This document shows, in pieces, positions 12,901-22,600 of a stretch of DNA of 64,000 nt. Below the pieces are notes generated by a model. That model did not search any database. It saw only the letters and a program-made list of their open reading frames with translations, and had not been told where the DNA came from. Every line of letters starts with the position of its first letter. Position 1 is the first letter of the stretch. The position numbers and the translations under genes are program-made. The DNA is from Pagrus major (lineage: Eukaryota > Chordata > Actinopteri > Spariformes > Sparidae), in contig NC_133220.1 of assembly GCF_040436345.1 (NCBI RefSeq), forward strand, positions 7,070,436 to 7,134,435. The letters run 5' to 3'.

Positions 12901-14844
12901 TGCAAAAGATAGGTGTACAGGGATGTCATGGTGCATTCAAGTGCACCTCCTAAACAAATGTAAGAGGCAGTTGTCAGGGCATAATCGTCTACTTCTAACA
13001 ATAGGATAGCCATCAGCTCTGAAAAGAATTTAAATTGAAAGTTGGATTTGTAGAATCGTGACACTCCTTCTGCCCCCGTTCTACCATCTCTTCCTCTGTT
13101 ATACTGTCTCTATCCACGTTCTACGTTCTCTTTGTGTTCTACTCATTGCTCTCCTCTGTTCTCAGGTCTCGGCAGACAACTGAGTCACAGTGACTCTGTG
13201 TCTGAACACTCCCCCTCCATCTTCCCAGAACACATCCATCCCCTCTCATCCCGTGACCAGCCCCAACATCTCCTCAATCAGTCCGGCTCTGGCCTCCCCC
13301 CCCTCTCCCATCTCTCAGACCAGCTCGTACCTGACACCTCCTGTAAGGAAGGTGGGCCGCAGCCTTCAGGCAAAGACTTAGAGGACCTTCGACTGGCCAT
13401 CTCACAGTTACGGGCTGAACGTCAGGCACAGCTGCAGCAGCAGCAGCGGTTAGACTCCCAGGCGGAGTTGAGCATCAACCCCCTCAAAAGCCTCCTTCCC
13501 AATCCCGTTAGTGCAGGTAGCCGTCACACCACTCCTCCTCTACGTCCCACAGAGTCGGCCCCGCTCAATCCTGGCAAGAAAGCAGTGGCAGCCACTCTGG
13601 AGTTTATTCACTCAGCACTGCAGACGGAGCTGGAGGACGAGCTGAGGGAGACGGGAGCAGAGGGACGGAGGCCTAGAGGAAGACGAGATCAGAGAGATGG
13701 TACTCTAGTAAGAACAGTGGGGTCGCTGGGAGGAAACCTGGGTCCCAGTAAGAGCGACACATCCACCGCTTCATCCAATCCAAACACAGCTGCAGTGACA
13801 GAACCAAGTAACCAGTCAGACTCAACCAATGACAGGAGAGAGAAAGCAGATCAACACGGGCCAGCCTACTCCAGTACCAACGCTTGTCCTGCAGAGGGCG
13901 ATAGATCAAGGTTAGTAAATAGTAACTGATTACTGATGACAGTTGAGTGTCAGGGCAAGTCTGTGTTTTTTTCATCCAGAAATATAATTACTGCTGCCCC
14001 ATGTGGGCGCTCCAGAACTCTGACGTGTGTTGAGCGAGACAATGAAGTTCACTGAGCGGTGTCACAAAAACCCAACTTTTCTATCTTTACAATAAATTGA
14101 CTTTCTTGACTTGTAAGATTATCTTTTAAATTGACTTTGACAAAAAATGATTTGTTTCTGTTGCTATAAACTATCCCATGAGGGAGACGGGAGCGGAGGA
14201 ACTTGGCCTCTCTACACACTGCCGTACATGAAGCCCTGCAGTTTGCCTGTATGTTGCTGTTGAACCTCTTGTGTCCTTCTTGTAGAGACACACAGGTGGG
14301 CCCAGACCAGCCAGTAAGAGCAGAGGGAGCACCACCTGCCAACAGCACTTTGGGAACTGCCATTGGCACCAAGGTAACAGGAAGTATCACCGCGGTAACA
14401 GACCAGAAGGACAATCCAAATCCTGCTGTGCCTCGTCTACTGCACATCCAACTGCCCCAACAACATCGGCAGCACCTGAACCACCACCAGCAGCAGCAGC
14501 AGCATCTCCAGCAGAGTCATTCGCACCTACAACCACCACCTCACAGCCAGCAGAGGGGCACCAGCCTCCTGCAGCCCCCCCACCTGCCTCATCTCCACAA
14601 CCAGCATTTCTCCCATGGCCCTTTGCTGGGACCCCTGACCACCCTAGGAGGTGGCCTCTTGGGGCCCACACCTGTCTGGCCAGGGGCCATGGGCCCCACA
14701 GGTGCTCCTGCTCTGGTCTGGGGCTACCCGGCCGCAAGGGACTTCACTGGTTCCAGACTGATGGGGGGGTACCACAACCCTGCAGGCCAGGGCAGCAACA
14801 TGTACAGAGGGGGGCAAAGAGGAGGAGGCTTTAATGGGATGTAG
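119..14844 (+). CDS. tasor: TASOR (FAM208A), HUSH complex scaffold; 5' partial, 23 coding exons
   Basis: Exons (GT-AG, phases checked): 119-250, 594-724, 935-966, 1098-1203, 1935-2038, 2356-2459, 2651-2723, 3416-3490, 3820-4013, 4698-4988, 5129-5318, 5616-5744, 6014-6150, 6913-7111, 7243-7755, 8040-9394, 9799-9921, 10853-11012, 11234-11342, 11517-11692, 11789-11938, 13166-13910, 14286-14844. The total is 5787 nt, 1928 codons plus TAG. The first exon enters inside the DUF3715 pseudo-PARP domain: DPTPRFDSHISKNASKVTSL, then HYFYEYTFDELRQRPRQVCP, match vertebrate TASOR. The next conserved block (VLVTPLTERGFLFLL, residues about 203-250) fits the SPOC-like region. EIPWVLIPITG (about 632) and ISQLQPDVFNNLVEIIKDV through NELFVSGGCIVSDE (about 1225-1345) are further family signatures, followed by the C-terminal block ending at GYHQGD. 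In mammals TASOR binds MPP8 and periphilin and directs H3K9me3 silencing of transposons and transgenes in the nucleus. Odd points: proline/serine repeats in exon 15, poly-Gly in exon 14, and a long His/Gln/Pro tail ending RGGQRGGGFNGM. Roughly the first 200 residues are missing upstream. Teleosts may carry paralogues, so the exact paralogue is not decided. Confidence 0.95.
3540..3570. repeat. Perfect 14-bp inverted repeat with 3-nt loop
   Basis: The arm CAGTTGCTCTGATT is followed by ATA and then the exact reverse complement AATCAGAGCAACTG. It lies in the tasor intron, 50 bp after the end of exon 8. It would form a strong hairpin in RNA or DNA. It may be a remnant of a small inverted-repeat transposon or a local palindromic duplication; no function can be assigned. 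Confidence 0.9.
4109..4166. repeat. (TTTTC)n microsatellite
   Basis: A pentanucleotide tract of about 11 units in a tasor intron, upstream of exon 10. It also creates long spurious Lys/Arg/Glu-rich reading frames on the opposite strand, which I do not call as genes. Confidence 0.95.
6997..7034 (+). repeat. tasor: GGT/GGA trinucleotide tract encoding poly-Gly in tasor exon 14
   Basis: A (GGW)n run encodes about ten glycines in a row within exon 14, just before the conserved EIPWVLIPITG block. It is likely length-variable between individuals or species. The acceptor of this exon is AAG after a (TG)n run (about 6886-6910), instead of a good pyrimidine tract. Confidence 0.8.
7410..7661 (+). repeat. 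tasor: 42-nt coding minisatellite (about 6 units) in tasor exon 15
   Basis: In-frame tandem repeat of a 14-residue unit, consensus SPEPSPPASPSQCP. Units vary at E/D/Q and A/P, and the last copy is degenerate (SPQLSHPPSPSRCQ). The segment is C-rich and lies in a linker that is predicted disordered, between the conserved IPITG motif and the next conserved block. Six near-identical units suggest recent unequal crossing-over or slippage. Mammalian TASOR has no comparable repeat at this place as far as I recall. Confidence 0.9.
11939..13165 (+). other. tasor: tasor last long intron, a patchwork of repeated segments
   Basis: This 1.2-kb intron separates the conserved C-terminal block from the fish-type low-complexity tail exons. 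It contains the 131-bp copy of the 3'UTR (12400-12530), three copies of a short motif near TACTGTCTCTATCC (about 12278, 12317 and 13103), and a diverged direct repeat of about 40 bp sharing GTGCATTCA (about 12842 and 12920). No phase-compatible exon was found inside. Confidence 0.7.
12400..12530 (+). repeat. Intronic copy of the tasor 3'UTR start (131 bp, about 95% identical)
   Basis: The segment beginning GTTTAACTACACCAGCTGAC and ending CAGACTGTTCAGA aligns without gaps to 14852-14982, with 6 mismatches by eye. Weaker similarity runs a few bases further upstream to a TGTAGGG that lines up with the tasor stop codon context (GGGATGTAG). It looks like a duplicated piece of the terminal exon placed in the preceding intron. 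Confidence 0.93.
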
Positions 14845-14851
14845 AGAGCCA

Positions 14852-14982
14852 GTTTAACTACACCAGCTGACTGAGTAGATAACGTTCCTCACTGACATCT
14901 ACACACCTGCTGCGGTTCACTCAGCAGGTTAAAGAGGGGGAAGAAAACCCAAAACTAGCACCCTGTTATCAGACTGTGCAGA
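14852..14982 (+). repeat. tasor: 3'UTR copy of the 131-bp tasor duplication
   Basis: Partner of 12400-12530 in direct orientation, 2452 bp apart. It begins 8 nt after the tasor stop codon, so this copy is transcribed in the mature mRNA while the other is normally spliced out. Confidence 0.93.
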
Positions 14983-16948
14983 ATCTCTTTCTGGCCAAAG
15001 GAAGAGGCTGAAACAAGCATATCACAAAACTAACAGAAAGAGGGAAGGAGTGACCACACTCTGTATGCAGCTCCCATCGTTCGTTATTTATGAGCACAAC
15101 CTTGATCAGCACTGACACATATCACAGTCACAGATGGTCGTCTCAAAGAATCTGGATGCTTCCGTCAGTCAGGTCAATGAAAGTGGTTACAGAAAGAACA
15201 TAGAAAATACAAACTCATGTCTCCTCTGCTGGGATCATATGAAATTATATCAGGCAGTCGTTGAGGAAAATATTTTTTTTTACTGACAGGGAGAGGTGTC
15301 TTCTGTTAAAGTCCCTATAAATCAAAGACGTGCAGGATTTCTTTTTTTTGTGATGGCTGGAAGCTACTGTATGTAACTGCAGGAGTCTTAAACCGGCCTG
15401 ACAATGACTCCTCCGCACCTTAAAAGTCTTTCCTGTAGTTTGTTTTACGGCTCTTGGTTTTTGTTCAAAATTCAAACTGCCGTCCACTCGTTGGGAAAGG
15501 TTGAATATTTTTTTAAATGTATGTTTTGTCTAGAAAATGTGACACAAAACAATCCTGTTATAATTTCAGACATCCTAAGGAAATATTTTCAAGTGTCGTT
15601 TTTGATACGAACATTGGTCCATTTACTTAACTTTAATATCAAATGTGATAAAAACATTTTCACAGAAATGGAAAGATTTTTTTGCTCAGGCTCAGAAGGA
15701 ACCTTTCTTAGTTTGAGTAAATTATGTCTTTGTTTCTCTACACTGACCTGACTCAATTTTTATTTTCAATATTCTTCCTGTAACCAGTTAAATTAATCTC
15801 TCTGCAACTGAAATGTCTGAAGTCCAGAAGCGGGCGATCCAGGTCTTTGAGATGTGGTGTGACAGATCCTGGATTGGGGTTTAGTGACGTTCGTCAACCA
15901 GACGCTGATACACTGTCTCTCTTTCAATGAAACTCTGTAGATAAAAGTACCACCTTGATTTAATTCAATGCTCGTAAAAAGAACAATCCCTCTGTAGCAC
16001 TGTGATGCACCTGCTCACGCAGCAGAAATCAGCTGCTGTAGAGTTTGACTAGAATAAAAACCTGCAGCCTGTTGGATCTCAGAGAGGAAACCAACCTACT
16101 ACTTCCTGTAACCACTAACTGTTGATCTGTTAGTTCTTAAGAAATCAGAGAAACACTGATGGAAAAGGCAATATGTCTTCCTTTTGCCTTGTGCATAGGA
16201 GATTCAAAGAAAAAAAGAGGAAATGTTGACTTTCTCTGCCATGTTTTCATACGTTTTATTTAATCTTATTGAAATATATCAGACCTGACGCGTACATCTC
16301 TGGAGGTGTTTTTCAGCTCTGCCTCAGAGATCTTGAATGAATGCCGTCAGGTTTCATCGGTTCAAGAGCGTTGAGTATGATTTATGTGTTCTGTTTTTGT
16401 ACGCTGCTCTGAGTCAGAGCATGGACATGCTTAAACGCCTCTGGGTGGATCCCAGTTCCCAGCTTTCCTGAATGCACCACCACCTTGACTGTTTTGACAC
16501 TTTACGACTGTGTTTTTCGCACTCTGGAAACTAAAAGATAGATGTTTTCAGGGCACAGGGGGAACTCTGATTGTTTTTCCAGTAACCTGACATATTTAAA
16601 GGAACCTCCTGACAACGTTTTTTACAGATACAAAAACATGAACAGCTTATTTGTTCTCTCAGAGACACCAAGATGCACCCTGTTTCTTAAACTGAGACTA
16701 TTGAAGAACTGTAAAAAACAAAAAAAAGACCGAAAAGAGATGGACGGACTGCCTTACACATCTTCCAGTGGACTCTTTATGTCTTGTAAAAATAAGTTTT
16801 TTGTACTGATTGTTTGCTTTGTTACCCTGGGAGCGGTTTGTGTTTAGTTAATGTTGTAAATACAGTAGAACGTGACAGACTGTAACAGACTGGTTTTAAC
16901 TTAAAAGTCATTTTGTATGTTTTTTTTTTTACATCAGAGGTTTTTTGT

Positions 16949-16954
16949 ATTAAA
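16949..16954 (+). terminator. tasor: Candidate tasor poly(A) signal ATTAAA
   Basis: ATTAAA about 2.1 kb after the stop codon, in a T-rich context. Plausible proximal site. Confidence 0.45.
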
Positions 16955-17357
16955 ACTTGCCTGCATAAACCAGCGAGTTTCTCTTGGGATGTTCTTGACC
17001 TCAGATTGAGCTGCTGCGTGATGGTAACAACAGATGATCGTGCAGGTGGAAAGTCTCAGTTTCAGGTCTTCATGACGTGGGACTCATACATTATGTATTT
17101 TTTATTCTCTCAATGAGATGTAGATTTTGTAAGAAAAACAACTTGAACACTTGTTTGCATGATTTAATGTCTTGTGCACACAGGATTAAAAAAAATATAT
17201 ATCCCAGGACTTCCATAAAATAGATTTTTAGTCAGATGATATCTGAACTTAATCAACTCCCATCCATCGGTGTTCACAGGGTTTCTGGCATCGCTGTGTG
17301 GACAAGTTCAGAAAAAATAGTTTATATAAACTGCAGCTGAACATGACTAAAGGCAAA

Positions 17358-17690
17358 TACAGTGCCTATAAGAAATAATCACCACTATTGGAAGTTCATA
17401 TTTTATTGTTTTGACAACATTCAGTTAAACTAGAAAAATGTGGCTTTTGTGACACTGATAAAAAGTCCCTTCAATGTCAAGTGAAAACATCTCAAAGTGG
17501 TCTAAATGTATTATAAATATAAAAAAAATCCATGTTTTCATAAAAGATATTGGCCACTCTTGGACATTAACATCATTGTTTTGAAGTTTTCCTGTATTGC
17601 CCTACATATCGACTACATCAGCTGCTCTTCCAGGATTGTTTGCCCGCAATTGTGCTGCATTTGTTTAACCCCGAGAAGCATCACTCAGTG
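17358..17690 (+). mobile_element. Interspersed DNA-transposon-type repeat fragment
   Basis: The stretch starting ACAGTGCCTATAAGAAATAATC, with the later pattern of a TTGGCCACTC-type block, resembles a repeat seen widely in fish introns (ACAGTGCCTATAAAAAGTATTC type). No intact frame. Family assignment is from recall and needs a repeat-library search. Confidence 0.5.
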
Positions 17691-18259
17691 TTAGCTTCTT
17701 TCAACGTACTTCAGTCTCCCATGAGCCATCTGACAAGCACTTTGACAAGTACTACCACCTTAAATCGCAGCTCCTGAAGAGTTATCTTTCATATTTGATC
17801 CTTTTTGTACCAATCGTAGAGTCATTGTTATTTAAGGTTATTCTCTGTGGCTCTCTGTCAGAAGACATTTGCTCCCCAGGAAGTTGCCATTAGGACATAA
17901 AGGGTTGCCTGAACACCTTCGAGGCACCATGATGGGAGCTGCAGGCTGCTTACAACCCCAAACTTGCACTAGTAGTACATAAAGTATGTAACAGATGTGT
18001 CTGCAAACACCTGAAGCCAGATGTAAAGAAGAATTTTCTACATGGGACCGTCGTTGTAGCCATTTCAACAAATCGAGCCTGAAAGTGAGCACATCCGATT
18101 GTCTGACTTCGTGTAATGAATTCACCCTGATCCCAGATCTCGGCTTCAAACTTGGTGAGTACAAAGTTATTATTAATCAAAATTACATTAACATTTGTCA
18201 GAGCATCTTTAAATTAGATGCTTCGTCTCTGTTGGAGCTGAAGGAAACGAGGCTTTAGC

Positions 18260-18265
18260 AATAAA
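18260..18265 (+). terminator. tasor: Candidate distal tasor poly(A) signal AATAAA
   Basis: Canonical AATAAA followed by a GT-rich stretch (GTTGTGTTC). It lies about 110 bp from a canonical signal of the convergent ccdc66 gene. Confidence 0.45.
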
Positions 18266-18371
18266 GTTGTGTTCACAATCAAAATGTATTTAAAGAGTTT
18301 TGAGATGTAGCACACTGTAGGTATCAGCCAAATCAAAACAAAGGGTAAAGGGTCTCATTCACTTTACATTA

Positions 18372-18377
18372 TTTATT
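18372..18377 (-). terminator. ccdc66: Candidate ccdc66 poly(A) signal AATAAA
   Basis: AATAAA on the - strand (TTTATT on +), about 1.1 kb past the ccdc66 stop codon. Confidence 0.45.
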
Positions 18378-18964
18378 ACACGTGCAATAAATAAAGAACA
18401 CAAATACATTAAAACTAGAACATTTTCAATACCACAGAAGTAGAAGTGGAAACACAGCTCCTCGGCCAGCAGGAAGCTGAAGAAACAAAGAAACTTTGAG
18501 ATTCATGATTTAAATAAATCGCCTCTGCAGGAAAGATGAGCCAAAGAAAAGGAGTGTGGTGCCTCAAACCCCCGAAGAAGAAGAAAAAGGTAAAAGTCAG
18601 TACCTGTTTGGTACGGTCAGCTTCATTCTTATGAAAAGTGCTTTTTAAAAACTTGACGGTCATTCATGCAGTTGGTGAGCAGAGGAAAACATGTTCATCT
18701 TATCAGGTAAGAGAAAATCAGCAAAATGGTATTAAAGATGTTGAAGTGAGGTAGAACTGAAGGAGCAGGTTTAAAGATGTTTGTGGTCAAACAGCCAAAG
18801 TTAAAAACTGGTGTTAATTCTGCAGCTGACATCAGTTTTATCAGGATTCACAACCATTTTATAAATCAGGTGTGTTCAGACTGAAAGTAGCTCCCGCCAC
18901 AGCTCATCTATGACACCAAATGTCAGCTGGATGCTGCTCTGTCACATTCTGAGGCTCACTTATG

Positions 18965-19158
18965 GGCAGCAAAATCAAATATCACAATATTTTTGACCAA
19001 ATCCTTCTCTACTGATATTGCAGCATTATTAAGGATGACTATTGATACTTTCACAGTTACAAATAACATCACTTTACTGTAATTGCACCTTTAAAAGCAG
19101 GAAACACATCACGATAGAACCGTATCAAAAATCACCATATATAGTATCGTCCAGCCCT
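18965..19158. mobile_element. Short non-autonomous element ending TATCGTCCAGCCCT
   Basis: AT-rich stretch with repeated ATATCACAATA/ATATTG motifs and a terminal GTATCGTCCAGCCCT, the kind of end carried by small hAT-like elements of fish (AGGGCTGGACGATA). The other end is degraded. No coding capacity. Confidence 0.5.
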
Positions 19159-19473
19159 TCAACAGTTAAAATATCAGGATTGCAAAAGTATGTGTAACAT
19201 TTGGGAAACAGTCTTGTATTGTTGGACTAACGGAGGAGAAGAAAAAAAAAATTACTTCCGCCTCCTGATGGTAAACACATCCAGGACAGTCGGGACGTGT
19301 TGCCCCAAATCAAAATTATCTGTCAAATTTACTGTGACACCATCAGCATTACCTTGAAAAAAAAAAAGAAAAAGTTTTCTGTTACAGGAACAGACTGTAG
19401 CGTTGCTTATTCACCCTGACTCACAAACACACTGATCACAGTCAGCACACACACTGAGGTCAGGGGTCAGAGG

Positions 19474-19558
19474 TCACCGGAGTACGTTGTCATGGCGCTT
19501 CAGTAGAGGATTCAGATCCGTCTCCAACTCCCTCTGCTTCTGTAATAAACCCTGAAAA

Positions 19559-19637
<79 letters not shown>

Positions 19638-22600
19638 TTGTACATCTTTACTTGTGAGCATCCTCATCGTGTGTTTCTTTGCACATTAGGATCCTTTAAC
19701 TAAACTTTGTGCAGCTGTTTTAACTATCAAATATTATTATTATTATATATTTTGATTAATCAATAAATCAATAAAACATCACATTTTCACAACTCTTAAA
19801 TATTGATACTGGCCTCAGAAATCTACTGAAGTATTGTTCAGGATTTAGAGAGCAGTTTGTTGTGTGTGTTACCTGCCGTAGCTGGGCCAGGCCTCTGAGG
19901 ATCTCCTGCTGTCTGGGTGTGTGTTTGTTACGGAGCAGCTCCGGGTGGAGGAGAGGATCCCGATGTGAGGGATCAGGAGGAGCTGCTGACGAGGAGAAAG
20001 TCTAGTTTACTTACAGTTTATAGAGCAGACAGTCGGACAGGTGTCGTTCTGTTTCTTTTTATTCTAATTTTACGATTAATAAAAGGGTTTTCTGGGAGTT
20101 TTTCTCTCTTCCAAACAGAGAAAACTGTGGCAAATCGTTTTTTTTTTTTTTTTACTTTCAGTTCGACAAGTGAGTATTTCCAGCTGCAAGACTGTATGTG
20201 GGATTGACTCAACATAAAGTATACAGTTTGTGTGTTTATACTGCAAGTGTAAGTATAAAAAAATATACAGCTCCTTTCAGAGAGTGTGTGTCTGTGTGTG
20301 TCTCTAACCTGTGTGTATGTGCGGTGGTGGTGTGTCAGCAGGCTCCAGTGGATCCAGGTTAAAGACTTCATCAGTCCGGACGTAAGGAATGAACTCCAGG
20401 ATGGGAGGAGGAGGAGAGGTGGAGGAGGGCGGTGCCTGCTGACTCTGAACTCTGTGTCTGACAGCAGGGACCGGAGGAGAGCGCCCCCTGGAGGACACGA
20501 CACGACACAAGACATCAAAACAGAGACGTCACTTCACCATCCGGATCAGTGTTCAATTGGTACATTTCCAATAATGTACTTCTTATTAATTGTGTGTTTG
20601 CGAGTAAAGGGTTTAATAATCATATAATTGCAGTCAGAGCTGCTCACCTTTCACTGTTGATGGCTGTGGAGAGGTCGTGTCCCCTGGAAACACTCTCCAC
20701 CTGCAACAAGAACAGTCACCAAGGGAAGTAACAGGTTTGTAAATCAAAACGATGGACCTGAAGAGCATGGTAAAGTTTTAGATTTAAAAAGTTAAGACAA
20801 AAAAAAGCTTTTCAGAAGCAGGAAGCCTCCTACCTTCCTGGTGGGACTGGTTCTGGTCTGTGTGGGGTTGGAGCAGAGGTTCTGAGGAAGAGAGGGAGGA
20901 AGAAGAGGAGGAGGGTTGGGTCTGGACAGACAGGTCCTCTCCTGCAGAGCGAGGAGCTCAGCCTGCCTCTTCATCCGATTCTCCTGTCTGTTCCTCTGCA
21001 GAGAGGCCGGGTAACGAGCCGAGGCTGGAATGAACTGACGACTGGGCCTGGAGGAACAGGGAACAGAATACTGTCTGACTGGGACTGAGCTTTTTTGTGG
21101 TTTTCATTCTTGAAGACAATATGGAGGTCGTGGTAGACATGTTTCTGAATTGACACCTACCTCTGTGTGTTCCACTCCGGCCTCCTCTTGTCTTTCCTGT
21201 TCCTCTCTGTCCTGGCAAACGCCTCATATAGGTCTCCTCCACCTCCACCTCCACCTCCACCTCCTCCAGGCAGACAGATGTTCTCCTTGCCTGTTCTCAA
21301 CACTCGGGTCCTGCTGTTAGGAGGAGGTGCAGCAGACAGAGGTGGAGGTGGCTGGTACTGTGCAGAGACGTGAGGTGTCTGAACTCTGCCAGCTGCTTCT
21401 ACACACACACACACACACACAGAAAAGGTGAGCTGTGTCAGGAAGGATTTTCAACACTTGAGAGTAGATCCACACCAAACCATCAAATAATGAACTGCAT
21501 CTCTGTCTGAGACACGAGGATTAAGTCTGTCTCGCCCAAGAATTCTCCACAGTGGATAAATATCAACATCAGCTTTGCACTTCAGTATCTTTTGCAAAAT
21601 GATGATATAAACAAACCAAAACATGCTAACAGCATGTGTGACAGTAAAGTTAAGACAACCTTTGGTTACCTGTAACTTTCTCTCTGATCGATCGTTTTAA
21701 CAATATAATATGCAAGATTTCTGCGTCAAGTGGCAAAAAAAACGACTAGACCGTTGTTATTAATGTTATTGCGCTATGTACTTGCATTATCCCAAATCTT
21801 TCAAACAACGTTCAAACTGGGAGAAAACTGTGATACACACAAGGTACCATAACTACTGGGAAACATCAGGTGATACGTCACAGAGTGAGGAAGGAAGTCA
21901 GTAAAAGAAACTAAATGTACATTACTTGTCTGAACAATTCTGTCTGAGTCACATCAGATAGATTTTCACCAGTTATGGTGGTTGTTTAACAAAGAAGACA
22001 GCCCCTCCTATGATCCCACGTTCACATCTTTTTGCTTTCAGTGTTTTAATTGAGAGACCTCTAGTGGCAGAGATTATATACTGTGTGTTTAAATGTCAGT
22101 TTGGCTGATCACACGGCACTGCTAATGTCATTATGTTGCTTCAATAGAATATTCCTGAAATAATTAATCAGCAGCATTGGGAAGCTACAGCTGATAGAGT
22201 ATAAAACATATAAATGAGCAGAATTTAACTGTAAACAGCTGTGTAGGTGATCAATTCAGGCATTTCATTGTACAAAAACACACCTTTAAACACTACCGTA
22301 GACACACGTTATTTCACATGTGAAAAAGTTTAAAACATAGATACCTTAGTGTGAATGTATCGTCAGTACAGTTTCTAAATATGTCAGCAACTTGTCCTCG
22401 TACACTGATGTAGAAGCAGTACTAACATTTCCCACTGCAGCAGCAGTAGCTGTAGTAACAGAAGTAACAGCAGTAGTAATAGTTGAGTTACCTGTCTGTA
22501 CTGCAGTGTCTCTGTATGTGGAGGCTGAACTGCTGCCCTCCTCCAAACACTCGCCCTGTCTGGTCACTGCTGGACACATACACACACTGTTAGTACAGGT

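Larger units (their letters stand above)
14845..16975 (+). other. tasor: tasor 3'UTR (short form; may extend to about 18290)
   Basis: Non-coding sequence after the TAG at 14842-14844. It includes the duplicated 131-bp segment, several U-rich runs and a Pumilio-like TGTAAATA near 16854. ATTAAA at 16949 could end a short form. AATAAA at 18260 could end a longer form that would include the repeat at about 17360-17690. The end is inferred, not observed. Confidence 0.6.
18350..19473 (-). other. ccdc66: ccdc66 3'UTR (inferred extent)
   Basis: Sequence downstream of the ccdc66 stop on the - strand, up to the AATAAA at 18377-18372. It contains a small inverted-repeat element (about 18965-19158) ending in TATCGTCCAGCCCT. 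No other coding signal was seen. Confidence 0.5.
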
